From the NCBI GenBank assembly GCA_016280955.1, contig JAEEHV010000015.1, positions 1 to 64,000 of the forward strand: a stretch of DNA of 64,000 bases. Reading direction: 5' to 3'. The DNA is from Candidatus Gastranaerophilales bacterium. Lineage in GTDB: Bacteria > Cyanobacteriota > Vampirovibrionia > Gastranaerophilales > Gastranaerophilaceae. The notes beneath the pieces were generated by a model. That model saw only the letters and a program-made list of their open reading frames with translations. It searched no databases and was not told where the DNA came from. Within the stretch, counting starts at the first letter, position 1. Every line of letters begins with the position of its first letter. Positions 49,139-59,619 of the stretch are shown here, in pieces. Made by a program: the position numbers and the translations under genes.

Positions 49139-50044
49139 ATGGCCGATGCGTGCTCATGCATTGCAATTCCCGAGGAATTGCAGAAATTTCAAAATAAACC
49201 AAAAGAAATAGATATTGGCAGCACTACACGAGTTATTGCAAACTTTGGAGTCAAGGTCATAAAAAGTGACGGTCAAATTGACTTCGTAGAACATTACACA
49301 GATTCAGGGGATTTACTGAAAAGAATTTTCTATGACGGCTCACTGTTAGCACATATAATGTACTACCGCAAAAATATCCTGTATGAACAAGAAGATTTTT
49401 ACGAAGGCAAGGTAACAAGAAAACTGAGATTTGATGAAAGAGGAGATACTATTTCAACAATCTCGTATATCTATAACCGAAATGACCATATTGTCAGCAT
49501 ACAAAAAACAATAAAACGAGAGTCTTATAAAGTTGAATACGGCTATGACGAATTAGACCGCATTAACAGGCGAAGGTTGTTTGTAAACAACACTCTGGTA
49601 AATGAGCAGCATTACAGGTACGATATTCTTGACCGTATAGTAATGTATCGGGATAATAATCAAACCATTAATGTTAAAGAGGTCGGTTCTAACCGAAAAC
49701 TTATCAGTTATGTTATACAAGATCGAATGCATAATGACATTTACATATATAACCTATTTGAAAATGACAAATATTCCAAAACAGAAATTACACTGAACGG
49801 GCATAAAATGTTTGTCAGGGACATAAGTTATGTCGATAATGCAATGTTACGTAAACCATATACAAGAGAGGATGACTTAGATTTTATGATGACAAATTTA
49901 TTCAGACAGGAAGACGCACCTGTAAAACGTCAAGATGAAGATTCAAATGTTACAAATTTCAAATTGAACAACTGCATGCAGAGACCGATTTTACCGATCT
50001 CCATCAGAAAAAGTCAGTTGCTTTGCTCCAAAACAGGATTCTAA
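49139..50044 (+). CDS. Uncharacterised protein with RHS/YD or MORN-like degenerate repeats
   Basis: HYTDSGDLLKRIFYDGSLLAHIMYY..., VEYGYDELDRINRRRLFVNNTLVNEQHYRYDILDRIVMY. Confidence 0.75.
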   Translation: MADACSCIAIPEELQKFQNKPKEIDIGSTTRVIANFGVKVIKSDGQIDFVEHYTDSGDLLKRIFYDGSLLAHIMYYRKNILYEQEDFYEGKVTRKLRFDERGDTISTISYIYNRNDHIVSIQKTIKRESYKVEYGYDELDRINRRRLFVNNTLVNEQHYRYDILDRIVMYRDNNQTINVKEVGSNRKLISYVIQDRMHNDIYIYNLFENDKYSKTEITLNGHKMFVRDISYVDNAMLRKPYTREDDLDFMMTNLFRQEDAPVKRQDEDSNVTNFKLNNCMQRPILPISIRKSQLLCSKTGF

Positions 50045-50145
50045 TTTTCCTGAGTGAGCATACCCCCCTTTTACACTATAACCTTTTACAAATATAAAAA
50101 GTTATAGTATAATAAACTTGTAATTAGAGTTTATCAGGAGGGTTT

Positions 50146-50544
50146 ATGAAAGAAGAATTTACAACTAATGCAAGACGCTGGTATGACAAAGATCCTGTGT
50201 TATCTTCTGCCATGAAAACACTCGAAGAATCTGATGATGAAACACAAATTAAGGTTGCTCTAAACCTGATTAAAATTATTACCGAGCACCATTTGTCAAG
50301 CACTGAATATGAATCTGTTGAAGATATTGTTTCTGCGACAGAAGATGTTCTTGATGATTCTAAGCATGGTCGTTGGTATGATTTGGACGGAACTTTAAGA
50401 ACAGCAATCAGCTTGCTTCAAAATTGTCCTGAATCTACAAGAAAAGTTATTGCAAAAGAGATGGCTAAAAATGTCATTGAAACAATAAAAAAAGAAGATC
50501 AGGATGACATTGATGATGTTGAACTTGATATTCCGGAAGAATAG
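50146..50544 (+). CDS. Small acidic uncharacterised protein with internal duplication (RRWYDKD.../GRWYDLDG...)
   Basis: 132-aa ORF, RBS ggaggg. Confidence 0.75.
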   Translation: MKEEFTTNARRWYDKDPVLSSAMKTLEESDDETQIKVALNLIKIITEHHLSSTEYESVEDIVSATEDVLDDSKHGRWYDLDGTLRTAISLLQNCPESTRKVIAKEMAKNVIETIKKEDQDDIDDVELDIPEE

Positions 50545-50590
50545 CATATAAATTATGACTTGGAATTTTCCCCGTTAGTTTGACTGTATT

Positions 50591-51718
50591 TTAGGCATTA
50601 TTTATCGCTTCAGAAGCCTGATATGCGGTTGACCAGGCATTCTGCAAATTAAAGCCGCCGCAGAAACCGTCAATGTCAAGAGCTTCACCTATTATATATA
50701 ATTTAGGGTTATTTTTTGATTCCAATGTTTTCGGATTAATCTCTTTTAAATCGTATCCACCCGATGTTACGGTTTCTTCGCCTTTATTTGTCCCTGAAAT
50801 ATCGAGATAAAAATTATGGATTTTATCAGAAATATTATCCCGTTGTCTGCCTGTTATTCTGCAGCCTTCTGTCTCCGACAAATCACCTGAAGTATATTCT
50901 GCAAATCGCTGGGGAAATATCTCCGAAAGTATATTTTTTAACATCTTATGCGGATTATTGTTAAGTTTGCCCTGAAAATCAAACTCCCCGTCATACAGAT
51001 TAAATTGGAGCTGATAGGGAAAATCTTTTCTTGCATTTACCGAAGATATTTTATAAACAAGAGGACCTGATATTCCAAAATGCGTAAACAAAATATCTCC
51101 CGTAGCTTTTATATCTTTTGAATAAACATTTTTTAAAACAACACCCGACAGAGTTTTTATATTTGTACGAAGTCCTGTCAAAGAGGGTTTGAAAGGAATT
51201 ATATTATGTTTAATTCCCTCAAGTACGGTTCCGCCGCCTGTTGCAATAACAAGATAACGGAAATAATATTCAGCCTTGTTTGTTTTAATCTTGTACCCGT
51301 CATTAACATGAGCGGCAGATATAACTTTTTCTCTTACAATCTCTGCATTAGCTATTGAACTTAAGATTTTTTCTCTGACATCTTTGGAACTGTTTGAAGT
51401 CGGGAAAATTCTTCCGTCTTCCTGAGTATATGTTTTTACCCCAAGATTTTCAAAAAGAGTAATCGTATCTTCAGTAGAAAATTTCGAAAATACGGAATAC
51501 AAAAATTTCTCTCCTCTCGGATAATTTTTGGCAAGCTCTCTAAAGTCATACTCGGCATGGGCAAGATTACATCTGCCGCCGCCGGTAGGAATGAGAGTCC
51601 CCAGAGGCATTCCCTTTTCAAAAATAGTAACTTCACAGCCTGACTGCAAAAGATAGTACGCACAAATGCACCCTGAAGCCCCTGCACCCACAATTCCGAC
51701 ATGTTTATTTTTTACCAC
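50591..51718 (-). CDS. NAD(P)/FAD-dependent oxidoreductase, HI0933/BaiN family
   Basis: VGIVGAGASGCICAYYLLQSG, PTGGGRCNLAHA, ITFTHFGISGP-like ILFTHFGISGPLVY, CGGFNLQNAWSTAYQA. Confidence 0.9.
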   Translation of the reverse strand: MVKNKHVGIVGAGASGCICAYYLLQSGCEVTIFEKGMPLGTLIPTGGGRCNLAHAEYDFRELAKNYPRGEKFLYSVFSKFSTEDTITLFENLGVKTYTQEDGRIFPTSNSSKDVREKILSSIANAEIVREKVISAAHVNDGYKIKTNKAEYYFRYLVIATGGGTVLEGIKHNIIPFKPSLTGLRTNIKTLSGVVLKNVYSKDIKATGDILFTHFGISGPLVYKISSVNARKDFPYQLQFNLYDGEFDFQGKLNNNPHKMLKNILSEIFPQRFAEYTSGDLSETEGCRITGRQRDNISDKIHNFYLDISGTNKGEETVTSGGYDLKEINPKTLESKNNPKLYIIGEALDIDGFCGGFNLQNAWSTAYQASEAINNA

Positions 51719-51751
51719 GTTACCCTCTATGATTTAAGATATCAAGACCTG

Positions 51752-52252
51752 TCAGCCTCTTGTACCATACAGAACTACCTGCTCAGGATTTTCAAGCTCA
51801 TCATATAATTCTGCAACAGTCTTATTAAAAAGCGGGTGTACAAAATCCTGTGCTATTTCCAACATCGGAACAAGCATGCATGCTCTCCTGTGGAAAAATC
51901 TGTGAGGAATTACAAGTTTATCCGTATTAATCAATTTATTATCATAAAATAAAATATCTATATCAATAGTTCTGTCTGTATATGGCCGCTGACCGCTATG
52001 TTCTCTGCCAAGCTGTGATTCAATTCTCTGGATAACAATTAACAGTTCCTCCGGTGAAAGAGATGTTGATATCTGTACAATTGCATTAACAAACCAGTTT
52101 GGAGAATCCATTTGCCAAGGCTCTGTTTCATAGAAAGAAGATGTGGACACGATACTTATATTATTTGTAGTACCGATAATCCCTGCCGCCTGCTGAACAT
52201 AGCCGAGTCTGTCACCTAAATTTGAACCTAATGATAAGAATACTGTTGCCAT
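51752..52252 (-). CDS. folK: 2-amino-4-hydroxy-6-hydroxymethyldihydropteridine diphosphokinase
   Basis: FLSLGSNLGDRLGYVQQA, YETEPWQMDSPNWFVNAI, RPYTDRTIDIDILFYD. Confidence 0.94.
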   Translation of the reverse strand: MATVFLSLGSNLGDRLGYVQQAAGIIGTTNNISIVSTSSFYETEPWQMDSPNWFVNAIVQISTSLSPEELLIVIQRIESQLGREHSGQRPYTDRTIDIDILFYDNKLINTDKLVIPHRFFHRRACMLVPMLEIAQDFVHPLFNKTVAELYDELENPEQVVLYGTRG

Positions 52253-52306
52253 ATTTTAATTTTACAGTTTATAGTATTTTTTTGTCAATTTGTTACTAAA
52301 CTGCAA

Positions 52307-53491
52307 TTATTTGCCCCATTCTTCAACTCTTTTTGCAATAGTATCAAATCCTGACAAAATACCTAAATTTTCCGGCAAAATTCCTTTGGAATAATATAAT
52401 ACCGGAACCTGTTCTCTTGTATGGTCTGTTCCCGGTACGGTAGGATCACAGCCATGGTCTGCTGTTATAATAAGTAAATCATCTTCTGATATTAACGGGA
52501 GTATTTTCCCGAGATATACATCAATCTCCTCTATTGCTTTCCCATAACCTACAGCATCATTTCTGTGACCAAACAACATATCCGTATCAACAAGGTTTGT
52601 AAAAATTATTTCTGCCGAATCGTCCGTTATATTTACATCAGAATATTTGATTTTATTCAAATCCAGTGTTCCGTCGAGTGCTTTAATCGTCAGTTCAAGA
52701 CCTTCTCTGTTAGAACCAGTATGAATAGCATGGGTTATACCTGCTTTTGAGAATATATCTTCAATTTTTCCTATGCCGATAACCTTTTTCCCTGTGTCTT
52801 TGTATCTGTCAAGAACCGTCTTTTGCGGTGGTGCCATTGAATAATCACGTCTGTCTTTTGAAATCCTTGTCGGTTTTCCGTCAATAATTTTATATGGACG
52901 TGCAATTACCCTTGCGACATTGTAATTACCTTCGTCAAGAAGTTTTCTTGCAATTCTGCACCACTCATATAATGTCTCAAGCGGTATCATATCCGTATCG
53001 AGTGCTATCTGGAATACACTGTCTGCGGATGTATATACTATAGGAAATTTTGTTGCATGATGTTCATCATTAAGTTTTTCGATTATTGCAGTTCCGCTGG
53101 CGGGAATATTTGCCAATACTCCACCGCATCCTGTTTCATCTGTAAATTTATCAATAAGTTCTTTCGGGAATCCCTGCGGAAATGTGGAAAACGGCTTTTC
53201 GGAAATAAGCCCGGCAATTTCCCAATGTCCTGTTGTTGTATCCTTTCCTTTTGATTTTTCTCTTAAAATACCGTATTGAGCAATCGGAGCATCTGTTTTC
53301 GCAATTCCTTCATAATCGCCTAAATTGCCTAAGCCCATTTTTTCAAGATTTGGAACTTTAAGACCGTGATTAAAGCTGCAAACATTTTTTAGGGTATTAC
53401 ATTCCGGAATGTCCCCAAAATCAGCACAATCACTCATTGCACCACATCCCATTGAATCAATTACAATAATAATTGCTCTCTTTTTTCCCAT
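52307..53491 (-). CDS. deoB: Phosphopentomutase
   Basis: AIIIVIDSMGCGAM, KGKDTTTGHWEIAG, TADHGCDPTVPGTDHTREQVPVL. Confidence 0.94.
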   Translation of the reverse strand: MGKKRAIIIVIDSMGCGAMSDCADFGDIPECNTLKNVCSFNHGLKVPNLEKMGLGNLGDYEGIAKTDAPIAQYGILREKSKGKDTTTGHWEIAGLISEKPFSTFPQGFPKELIDKFTDETGCGGVLANIPASGTAIIEKLNDEHHATKFPIVYTSADSVFQIALDTDMIPLETLYEWCRIARKLLDEGNYNVARVIARPYKIIDGKPTRISKDRRDYSMAPPQKTVLDRYKDTGKKVIGIGKIEDIFSKAGITHAIHTGSNREGLELTIKALDGTLDLNKIKYSDVNITDDSAEIIFTNLVDTDMLFGHRNDAVGYGKAIEEIDVYLGKILPLISEDDLLIITADHGCDPTVPGTDHTREQVPVLYYSKGILPENLGILSGFDTIAKRVEEWGK

Positions 53492-53536
53492 ACAAACCTC
53501 CTGATTAATTCTAATTATATCACGATTGTTAAGAAT

Positions 53537-53597
53537 GTAACAATATTAACCGTTTGTGAAATTCTTATGATTTATATACTTTTATATATATGTAAGA
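53537..53597 (+). promoter_or_regulatory. Modular promoter block, copy 3 (gtaacaata-N11-tgaaatt-N10-atatacttttatatatatgtaaga)
   Basis: Same order and same total distances as copies 1 and 2. Confidence 0.6.
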
Positions 53598-53614
53598 ACA
53601 AGATGAGGATAAAA

Positions 53615-54289
53615 ATGTCGTCAGAAATTTGGAACATTAACATATCCGCACAGGATTATTATAAGAAAGTCGAAGAAAATGTACCTGCACATTCTGAAGT
53701 GATTGCTGTTAAAGTATTGACAAATACTTGCGAAGATATGAGTGCAGATTTTGACGAACTGTTAGAAGATGAAAATAATTATGAAATTGAGCTTGATTCT
53801 TTATATGACGAATTTGATAATTTTGAAGAAAGTTCCGAAGATAAAATAAAAACTTTATTATCTGAAATACAGATTCTTGAACGAAAAGAAAAAGACGGAA
53901 CAATAACAGAAGAAGAACAAAAAGAACTTGATGCAAAAAGAACGGAATTCCAAAGCCTGAATGCAGAAGTACAATCAAAAACAAAAGAACAAAGTGATAG
54001 CATAAATGCAAAAAGTGAAAATATCAGTACAGCAATCAAAGATATTAGCACAAAAGAAAAAATGGCTAAAAATTTCGGTGAATTTTTAATTGAAAAAGGT
54101 ACACCACTTGCTGAAACCGAAGTTTCCAGCGGTTTCTTCAAAAAATTGTTCGGAAATACCGGTGCAGACAAAAAAGAAGCCGGTGACAATGCTCTTAAAG
54201 CAGGTAATGTCCTTTTAGGCAAAGTCAGAAATTCTATAGCCAACAGTTCGGCAATTGAAAGAGCAAACAGAAAAGTACAAACAAATTAA
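53615..54289 (+). CDS. Uncharacterised coiled-coil-rich protein, about 224 aa
   Basis: Start set at ATG 53615 (RBS gatgagg); the longer ORF start overlaps the promoter block. Confidence 0.75.
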   Translation: MSSEIWNINISAQDYYKKVEENVPAHSEVIAVKVLTNTCEDMSADFDELLEDENNYEIELDSLYDEFDNFEESSEDKIKTLLSEIQILERKEKDGTITEEEQKELDAKRTEFQSLNAEVQSKTKEQSDSINAKSENISTAIKDISTKEKMAKNFGEFLIEKGTPLAETEVSSGFFKKLFGNTGADKKEAGDNALKAGNVLLGKVRNSIANSSAIERANRKVQTN

Positions 54290-54426
54290 TATCCGGTTTT
54301 CTATAAGCCAATATTACAACAGCTTTTAAATCCTGAAATATCTCTATTTTAGGATTTTTCGTATTTTAATACTAAAATAAAATATTTCGTGATATTATAA
54401 TCCTATACAATTATAGGAGAACGGCT

Positions 54427-55089
54427 ATGCAAGCAAGACGTGCAGCAAGAGAATTGGCACTTATATTATTTTCTCAATTTGATAAAGAAATAACAAAATA
54501 TTCAAGCAAAGATTTTGAAGATATTATGGTTAAATCCGTCAGAATTCTTTCAAATTCTGCAATGGAAGAATTAAATTTAACCGTGGGTTCTTTAATCGAT
54601 ATAAAAGAATCACTGGATTCTTATGAAGCAGAACACGAATCAAATTTATCCCGCCCGATGGGTGCAAAAAACAAACCTGTTCAAATTCCGATGACAGATG
54701 AAATGATTAGCAAAGTCGATACAATGATTGACGTTGCGGAAAAAGCTATTTTGGCATTGGAAATTGCTGAATTTACAACTCTTGAAAATCAATCTGAAGT
54801 TAAAAATTATACTGTGGATATTGCAGAGCAGTTCAAAACAAACCACAAAACAATTGATAATGAGATTCAGAAATATTCTAACGGGTGGGATATATCCAGA
54901 CTTGTTAAAATTGACAAAGATATTTTAAGAATTGCTATTACTGAACTTCTTTATACAAAAGGAGCTCCTGTTAAGGTCATTGTTGATGAAGCTGTTGAAC
55001 TTGCAAAAAAATATTCAACAGAAGATTCTTCTTCTTTTGTAAACGGAATTTTAGCCAAAGTTATTGTTGAAAACGGTTTAAAGGGCTAA
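54427..55089 (+). CDS. nusB: Transcription antitermination protein NusB
   Basis: N-terminal QARRAARELALILFSQ, C-terminal WDISRLVKIDKDILRIAITELLYT, VIVDEAVELAKKYSTEDSSSFVNGILAK. Confidence 0.92.
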   Translation: MQARRAARELALILFSQFDKEITKYSSKDFEDIMVKSVRILSNSAMEELNLTVGSLIDIKESLDSYEAEHESNLSRPMGAKNKPVQIPMTDEMISKVDTMIDVAEKAILALEIAEFTTLENQSEVKNYTVDIAEQFKTNHKTIDNEIQKYSNGWDISRLVKIDKDILRIAITELLYTKGAPVKVIVDEAVELAKKYSTEDSSSFVNGILAKVIVENGLKG

Positions 55090-55173
55090 AGAGAAATCCG
55101 TATATACTTGTCCGGTTAAAGGCAAATGGAACTTAATTACACAATCTTTCTTTGTGTACGGGAATTAATAAAT

Positions 55174-56079
55174 ATGTTCGACTTTTTCGATAAATTAAAA
55201 AATACAGTAACAAAAACCGCACAGGCTCTTGTCGGTAATGTTGTTGATACGGTTGCCGAGGAGGAAGAATTTTCTGAATTCCTGCTTGACGATATGGAAG
55301 ACATACTGATTAGTGCAGACTTAGGTGTTGATTATGCCGCAGAGCTTGTTGACAAACTGAGAAAACAAGACAGGATTAAACCTTCTCAGGTTAAAGAGTT
55401 TTTACGTAACGAATTTATAAAAACCCTTGAAACAACGGGTTCTTCCGAGTTAAGTTACAAAGAAAACGAATTGAATATCTATTTTATAACCGGTGTAAAC
55501 GGTGCAGGAAAAACTACCCTCATAGGAAAACTTGCATACAAATTTAAACAGGAAGGAAAAAAAGTCCTTATTGCTGCCGGCGATACTTTTCGTGCAGCAG
55601 CGGAAGAACAGGTTGATATCTGGTCAAAGCGTTCAGGTGCCGATATTGTTAGACGTGACAAAGCAGATCCCGCATCTGTCGTTTATGAAGCAATCCAAAA
55701 AGGAATAAATGAACATTATGATGTAATACTTGTTGATACAGCCGGACGTCTGCAAAACAAGTTTAATTTAATGGAAGAACTTTCAAAAATTAAAACTGTT
55801 ATTGATAAAAATGCAGCAGATTCACTGAGAGAAAGTATTTTGGTTATTGATGCCAATACAGGACAAAACGGACTTCAGCAGGCAAAAGTTTTTAAAGAAT
55901 GTGTCAACTTAACCTCTGTTGCACTGACTAAACTCGACGGTTCTGCTAAAGGTGCAATCGTTCTTGCAATAGCTAAAGAACTCGGATTACCTGTTAAACT
56001 CGTCGGTGTGGGCGAAAAAATGGAAGACCTAAAAAACTTTGATGCAAAAGAATTTATTCAGGCTATATTTGAGGGTTAA
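55174..56079 (+). CDS. ftsY: Signal recognition particle receptor FtsY
   Basis: TGVNGAGKTTLIGKLA, AAGDTFRAAAEEQ, VDTAGRLQNK, TKLDGSAKGA. Confidence 0.95.
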   Translation: MFDFFDKLKNTVTKTAQALVGNVVDTVAEEEEFSEFLLDDMEDILISADLGVDYAAELVDKLRKQDRIKPSQVKEFLRNEFIKTLETTGSSELSYKENELNIYFITGVNGAGKTTLIGKLAYKFKQEGKKVLIAAGDTFRAAAEEQVDIWSKRSGADIVRRDKADPASVVYEAIQKGINEHYDVILVDTAGRLQNKFNLMEELSKIKTVIDKNAADSLRESILVIDANTGQNGLQQAKVFKECVNLTSVALTKLDGSAKGAIVLAIAKELGLPVKLVGVGEKMEDLKNFDAKEFIQAIFEG

Positions 56080-56181
56080 AGGGTTAAAGGGGTAAATAAA
56101 TATAGGTTCTTCATTTTTGAAACAAAGAAAATATTATTTTTAACCAACATAAATAAGATACAAAGAACTATTTTATCTGCT

Positions 56182-59100
56182 CTAATCTACGGAGAAGATA
56201 TCTTTAATATCTTCCATAGTAAGTGACTTAGTAATATTTCTGTCAATAGAAACAACACTGTCAACAAGGTCACGTTTACGACCTTTAATCTTCTGAATTT
56301 TTTCTTCAACCGTATTTTTGGTAATAAGTCTGTAAACAAAAACTTTTTTAGTTTGTCCGATACGATAAGCCCGGTCTGTAGCCTGGTCTTCTACAGCAGG
56401 ATTCCACCACGGATCGTAGTGGATAACATAGTCTGCACCTGTCAGGTTCAAACCTGTACCACCGGCTTTCAGACTGATTAAAAATATCGGAATATTGTTG
56501 TTATTATTAAAGTTTTCAACTGCTGCCTGACGGTCTTTTGTTTTACCTGTTAAGTATTCAAACGGAATACCCTCTCTTTGCAGCCAACCTTTAATAATAT
56601 CAAGCATATCTACAAACTGACTGAACAGAAGAATTCTGTGTTTTTCTTCAATAATCTGCTGAATCATACCCTTCAGGTATTCAAATTTACCCGATTTCAT
56701 ATCGCCTTTAACATGTTCTTTGTCGTATAAGCGAGGGTGACAGCATATCTGACGCATACGCAATAAAGCTGAGAAGATTGACATTCTGCTCTTTTCAAGA
56801 CCGTTTTGTTCAATGCTCTTGAACAGTTCTTCTTTTGTACTGTCGAGAACTTCAAGATAGAAGTCACGTTGTTCATCTGTAAGTTCGCAGTATGCCATGT
56901 TTTCAACTTTATCAGGCAAATCTTTTGCAACATCTCGTTTCATACGGCGTAAAATGAACGGGAAGATTTGAAGTTTCAGTCGTTTTTCAACTGTCTTATC
57001 CTGTCTTTCCATAATCGGTGTAACATAGCGGTAATTAAATTCCGCAACGTTAAACAGGAAGCCCGGCATCAGGAAGTCAAACACAGACCAAAGTTCTTCC
57101 AGTTTATTTTCAATAGGAGTACCCGAAAGTGCCAGTTTATGGTCTGACTGAAGCTCTTTAACGGATTGGGCAGTCTGAGATATTGCGTTTTTGATATTTT
57201 GAGATTCATCTAAGATTACATATCTGAATTTGTACTTTTTGAGTTTAGCAATATCACGCCGTACAAGAGCATAACTTGTAATAATAATATCGTAATTCGG
57301 AATTTCTTTGAATAATCCTTTTCTGTCAGCACCTTGTATTTTTAAACAGGTTAAATCAGGTGTAAATTTCTGAATTTCATTTTCCCAGTTAAATACAACG
57401 GTCGTCGGTGCAATAACAAGAGTAGGCATAGGTCCGTCAACTTCTTTGGCTTTTTGAAGAAGTGTAAGAGCCTGCAAAGTTTTACCCAAACCCATATCAT
57501 CAGCAAGGATTCCGTTCAAGCCATACTGGTACAAGAACCACAGCCAATGGAAACCTTTTGTCTGATATTCACGGAATTTTGCCTGAACACTTGTCGGAAT
57601 TTCAACACCTTCTGTTGTAGTAGAGAATGTAGAAATTTGTTCCCAGAACTTTCTGAATTTTTCAGACATAACAAGTTCAAACCCTTGGTTTTGAAGTTCA
57701 GTAATTAAACCTACACGATATGTTTTAACCAAGAATTTGTTTTCGTTATTTCTGTATGCATCAAAAGAGTTAAACGAACGCATTATTGCATAAATATTCT
57801 GTGCCGGATACTCAACAAAACCAAGACTTCTCACTCTGGCATATTTTTCACCGCTCTGAATCGTTTCATATATTTCATCAAAGTTAATAATTTCTTCTCC
57901 GATTTGTCCGTATAACTGAATTTCCATACTGTCAATTGATTCTTCGGAGAAGTCAATTTTTGCACACATCTTGAACGGTTCTTTTAGGAGTTTAAAGAAG
58001 TTCATATCATCCTGTTCTTCAAACTTCCAGCCTTCGCCTGCCTGTTGAATATAATAATTATAAAAGTCTATTGCATTTTCTTTTTCCAGTGCAAGGTTGT
58101 TTGTCTGCATCGGAACAAATTTACAAGCCAGAAGCATATTGTAAGCCATTTGTTCATGCTCATAATCTCTTTTAATCCAATAAACCAAATCCTCTTTTTC
58201 ACTTTTCACGGAAATGTACGGTGATTTTTCTTTACTCTTTGAATAAGGAACTTTTACACCCGAATAATCAAATTCAAGGGATGCTTTCAGGGACTGGTCA
58301 TAGTCAATACCCATTGTAACAACATTTACGGGCGGCTTGTGATCCATCAATAAACCGCTTATATTTTCGGCAATTGTTACAGGCATTATTTCCTGAAGAT
58401 GCGGAAGCTCCTCATAAACAAATTTACCTCCGTCAGCATCTTTAAGGTCAGTGAATGTTGATTTAATTATACTTTGAGGAAGTTCATTCATTGCAATATT
58501 AATCGGGAAAATTATGTTTTTGTATCTTCCCCATTTAATTTGGCGTGAAAAATATTTAATCTCCTCAAAAGGATATGTTTCATCCTTGTCCGGTCTTGTC
58601 CAGAAAAGTTCAAGAACAATATTGGTTCCGCCGTTAATGTTTGTTGTTGATACGTCAAGGTTCAAATTCCATACATTATCGGTAAACTGTATTCTTTCTT
58701 TAGTTTTTTCATCCAAAACTTCTTCAAGCTCTGCCATAAGCGGAAATACCGGTGCAAATTTTGTTATCGGGATATCATACCAACCGGCTTTTTTATCCTG
58801 TTTTGCAATTTTCAGCATTACCTGAAATAGAGCAATTTCGTTCTTTTGAGCATCGTTGAGTTCAAATCCCGGAGTAACTTTTTGAATTTCTATTAATGCC
58901 CGTAAAATACCTTCAAGAGAACGAACTATTTTATTTGTCGCTCTGTCTCTGACTAAAATAGAGAAGAAATTCTGTCTTCTTTTAGGATTAAAGTGGAATA
59001 TATAACTGCCTCTTGCCGGTTCTTTTAAAGCTGTATCGACATCGGATAAGTCAGCTTGTATTCCGTTCTTTTCATAATTCCAACGGTCAAAAGCACCTTC

Positions 59101-59370
59101 TTCTATAGCCTTCAGAGCGATTGCAACAGAATGTTTACACCATTCTTCTTTAAGAGGACAGTTACATCTTGCCTCTATTTTGTTTTTCTTAAAAATTAAA
59201 TCAGTAACATAAAAATCCTGATAATTACCTTTAACTTTACCCTTAAAAAAGTTTTTTTCGGAATATGCTTCAAGAATCATATCCTTTTGGTAATATTCAT
59301 ACCCGCGTCTCCAGCTGCCGGGAGTCGCATTGTTTTTTAAGAAATCATAATTAAATTTAAACTCGCCCAT
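56182..59370 (-). CDS. SNF2/SWI2-family helicase with N-terminal SWIM zinc finger
   Basis: ARCNCPLKEEWCKHSVAIALKA (SWIM); ILADDMGLGKTLQAL, LDESQNIKN, SLKAGGTGLNLTGADYVIHYDPWWNPAVEDQATDRAYRIGQ. Confidence 0.93.
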   Translation of the reverse strand: MGEFKFNYDFLKNNATPGSWRRGYEYYQKDMILEAYSEKNFFKGKVKGNYQDFYVTDLIFKKNKIEARCNCPLKEEWCKHSVAIALKAIEEGAFDRWNYEKNGIQADLSDVDTALKEPARGSYIFHFNPKRRQNFFSILVRDRATNKIVRSLEGILRALIEIQKVTPGFELNDAQKNEIALFQVMLKIAKQDKKAGWYDIPITKFAPVFPLMAELEEVLDEKTKERIQFTDNVWNLNLDVSTTNINGGTNIVLELFWTRPDKDETYPFEEIKYFSRQIKWGRYKNIIFPINIAMNELPQSIIKSTFTDLKDADGGKFVYEELPHLQEIMPVTIAENISGLLMDHKPPVNVVTMGIDYDQSLKASLEFDYSGVKVPYSKSKEKSPYISVKSEKEDLVYWIKRDYEHEQMAYNMLLACKFVPMQTNNLALEKENAIDFYNYYIQQAGEGWKFEEQDDMNFFKLLKEPFKMCAKIDFSEESIDSMEIQLYGQIGEEIINFDEIYETIQSGEKYARVRSLGFVEYPAQNIYAIMRSFNSFDAYRNNENKFLVKTYRVGLITELQNQGFELVMSEKFRKFWEQISTFSTTTEGVEIPTSVQAKFREYQTKGFHWLWFLYQYGLNGILADDMGLGKTLQALTLLQKAKEVDGPMPTLVIAPTTVVFNWENEIQKFTPDLTCLKIQGADRKGLFKEIPNYDIIITSYALVRRDIAKLKKYKFRYVILDESQNIKNAISQTAQSVKELQSDHKLALSGTPIENKLEELWSVFDFLMPGFLFNVAEFNYRYVTPIMERQDKTVEKRLKLQIFPFILRRMKRDVAKDLPDKVENMAYCELTDEQRDFYLEVLDSTKEELFKSIEQNGLEKSRMSIFSALLRMRQICCHPRLYDKEHVKGDMKSGKFEYLKGMIQQIIEEKHRILLFSQFVDMLDIIKGWLQREGIPFEYLTGKTKDRQAAVENFNNNNNIPIFLISLKAGGTGLNLTGADYVIHYDPWWNPAVEDQATDRAYRIGQTKKVFVYRLITKNTVEEKIQKIKGRKRDLVDSVVSIDRNITKSLTMEDIKDIFSVD

Positions 59371-59619
59371 ACTATCTGAGGTACTCTTTCAAGTTTTGTA
59401 TGTGTAATAATTAAATGGCAATTTCTGTGCCACGGGAAAGTATTTCAGAAAAAGGTTAAACTAATGTATTATACCTTATCCAAAACTCCCAACCTTATAT
59501 ATAATTATCTCATACAACACGATTATTTGCAATAGGGTAGTAAAATTATCTTAACATCATATTGAAATCATATTAATGTGATGATACACTCCATGATATA
59601 AGAAGAAAAGGAGTATAAT

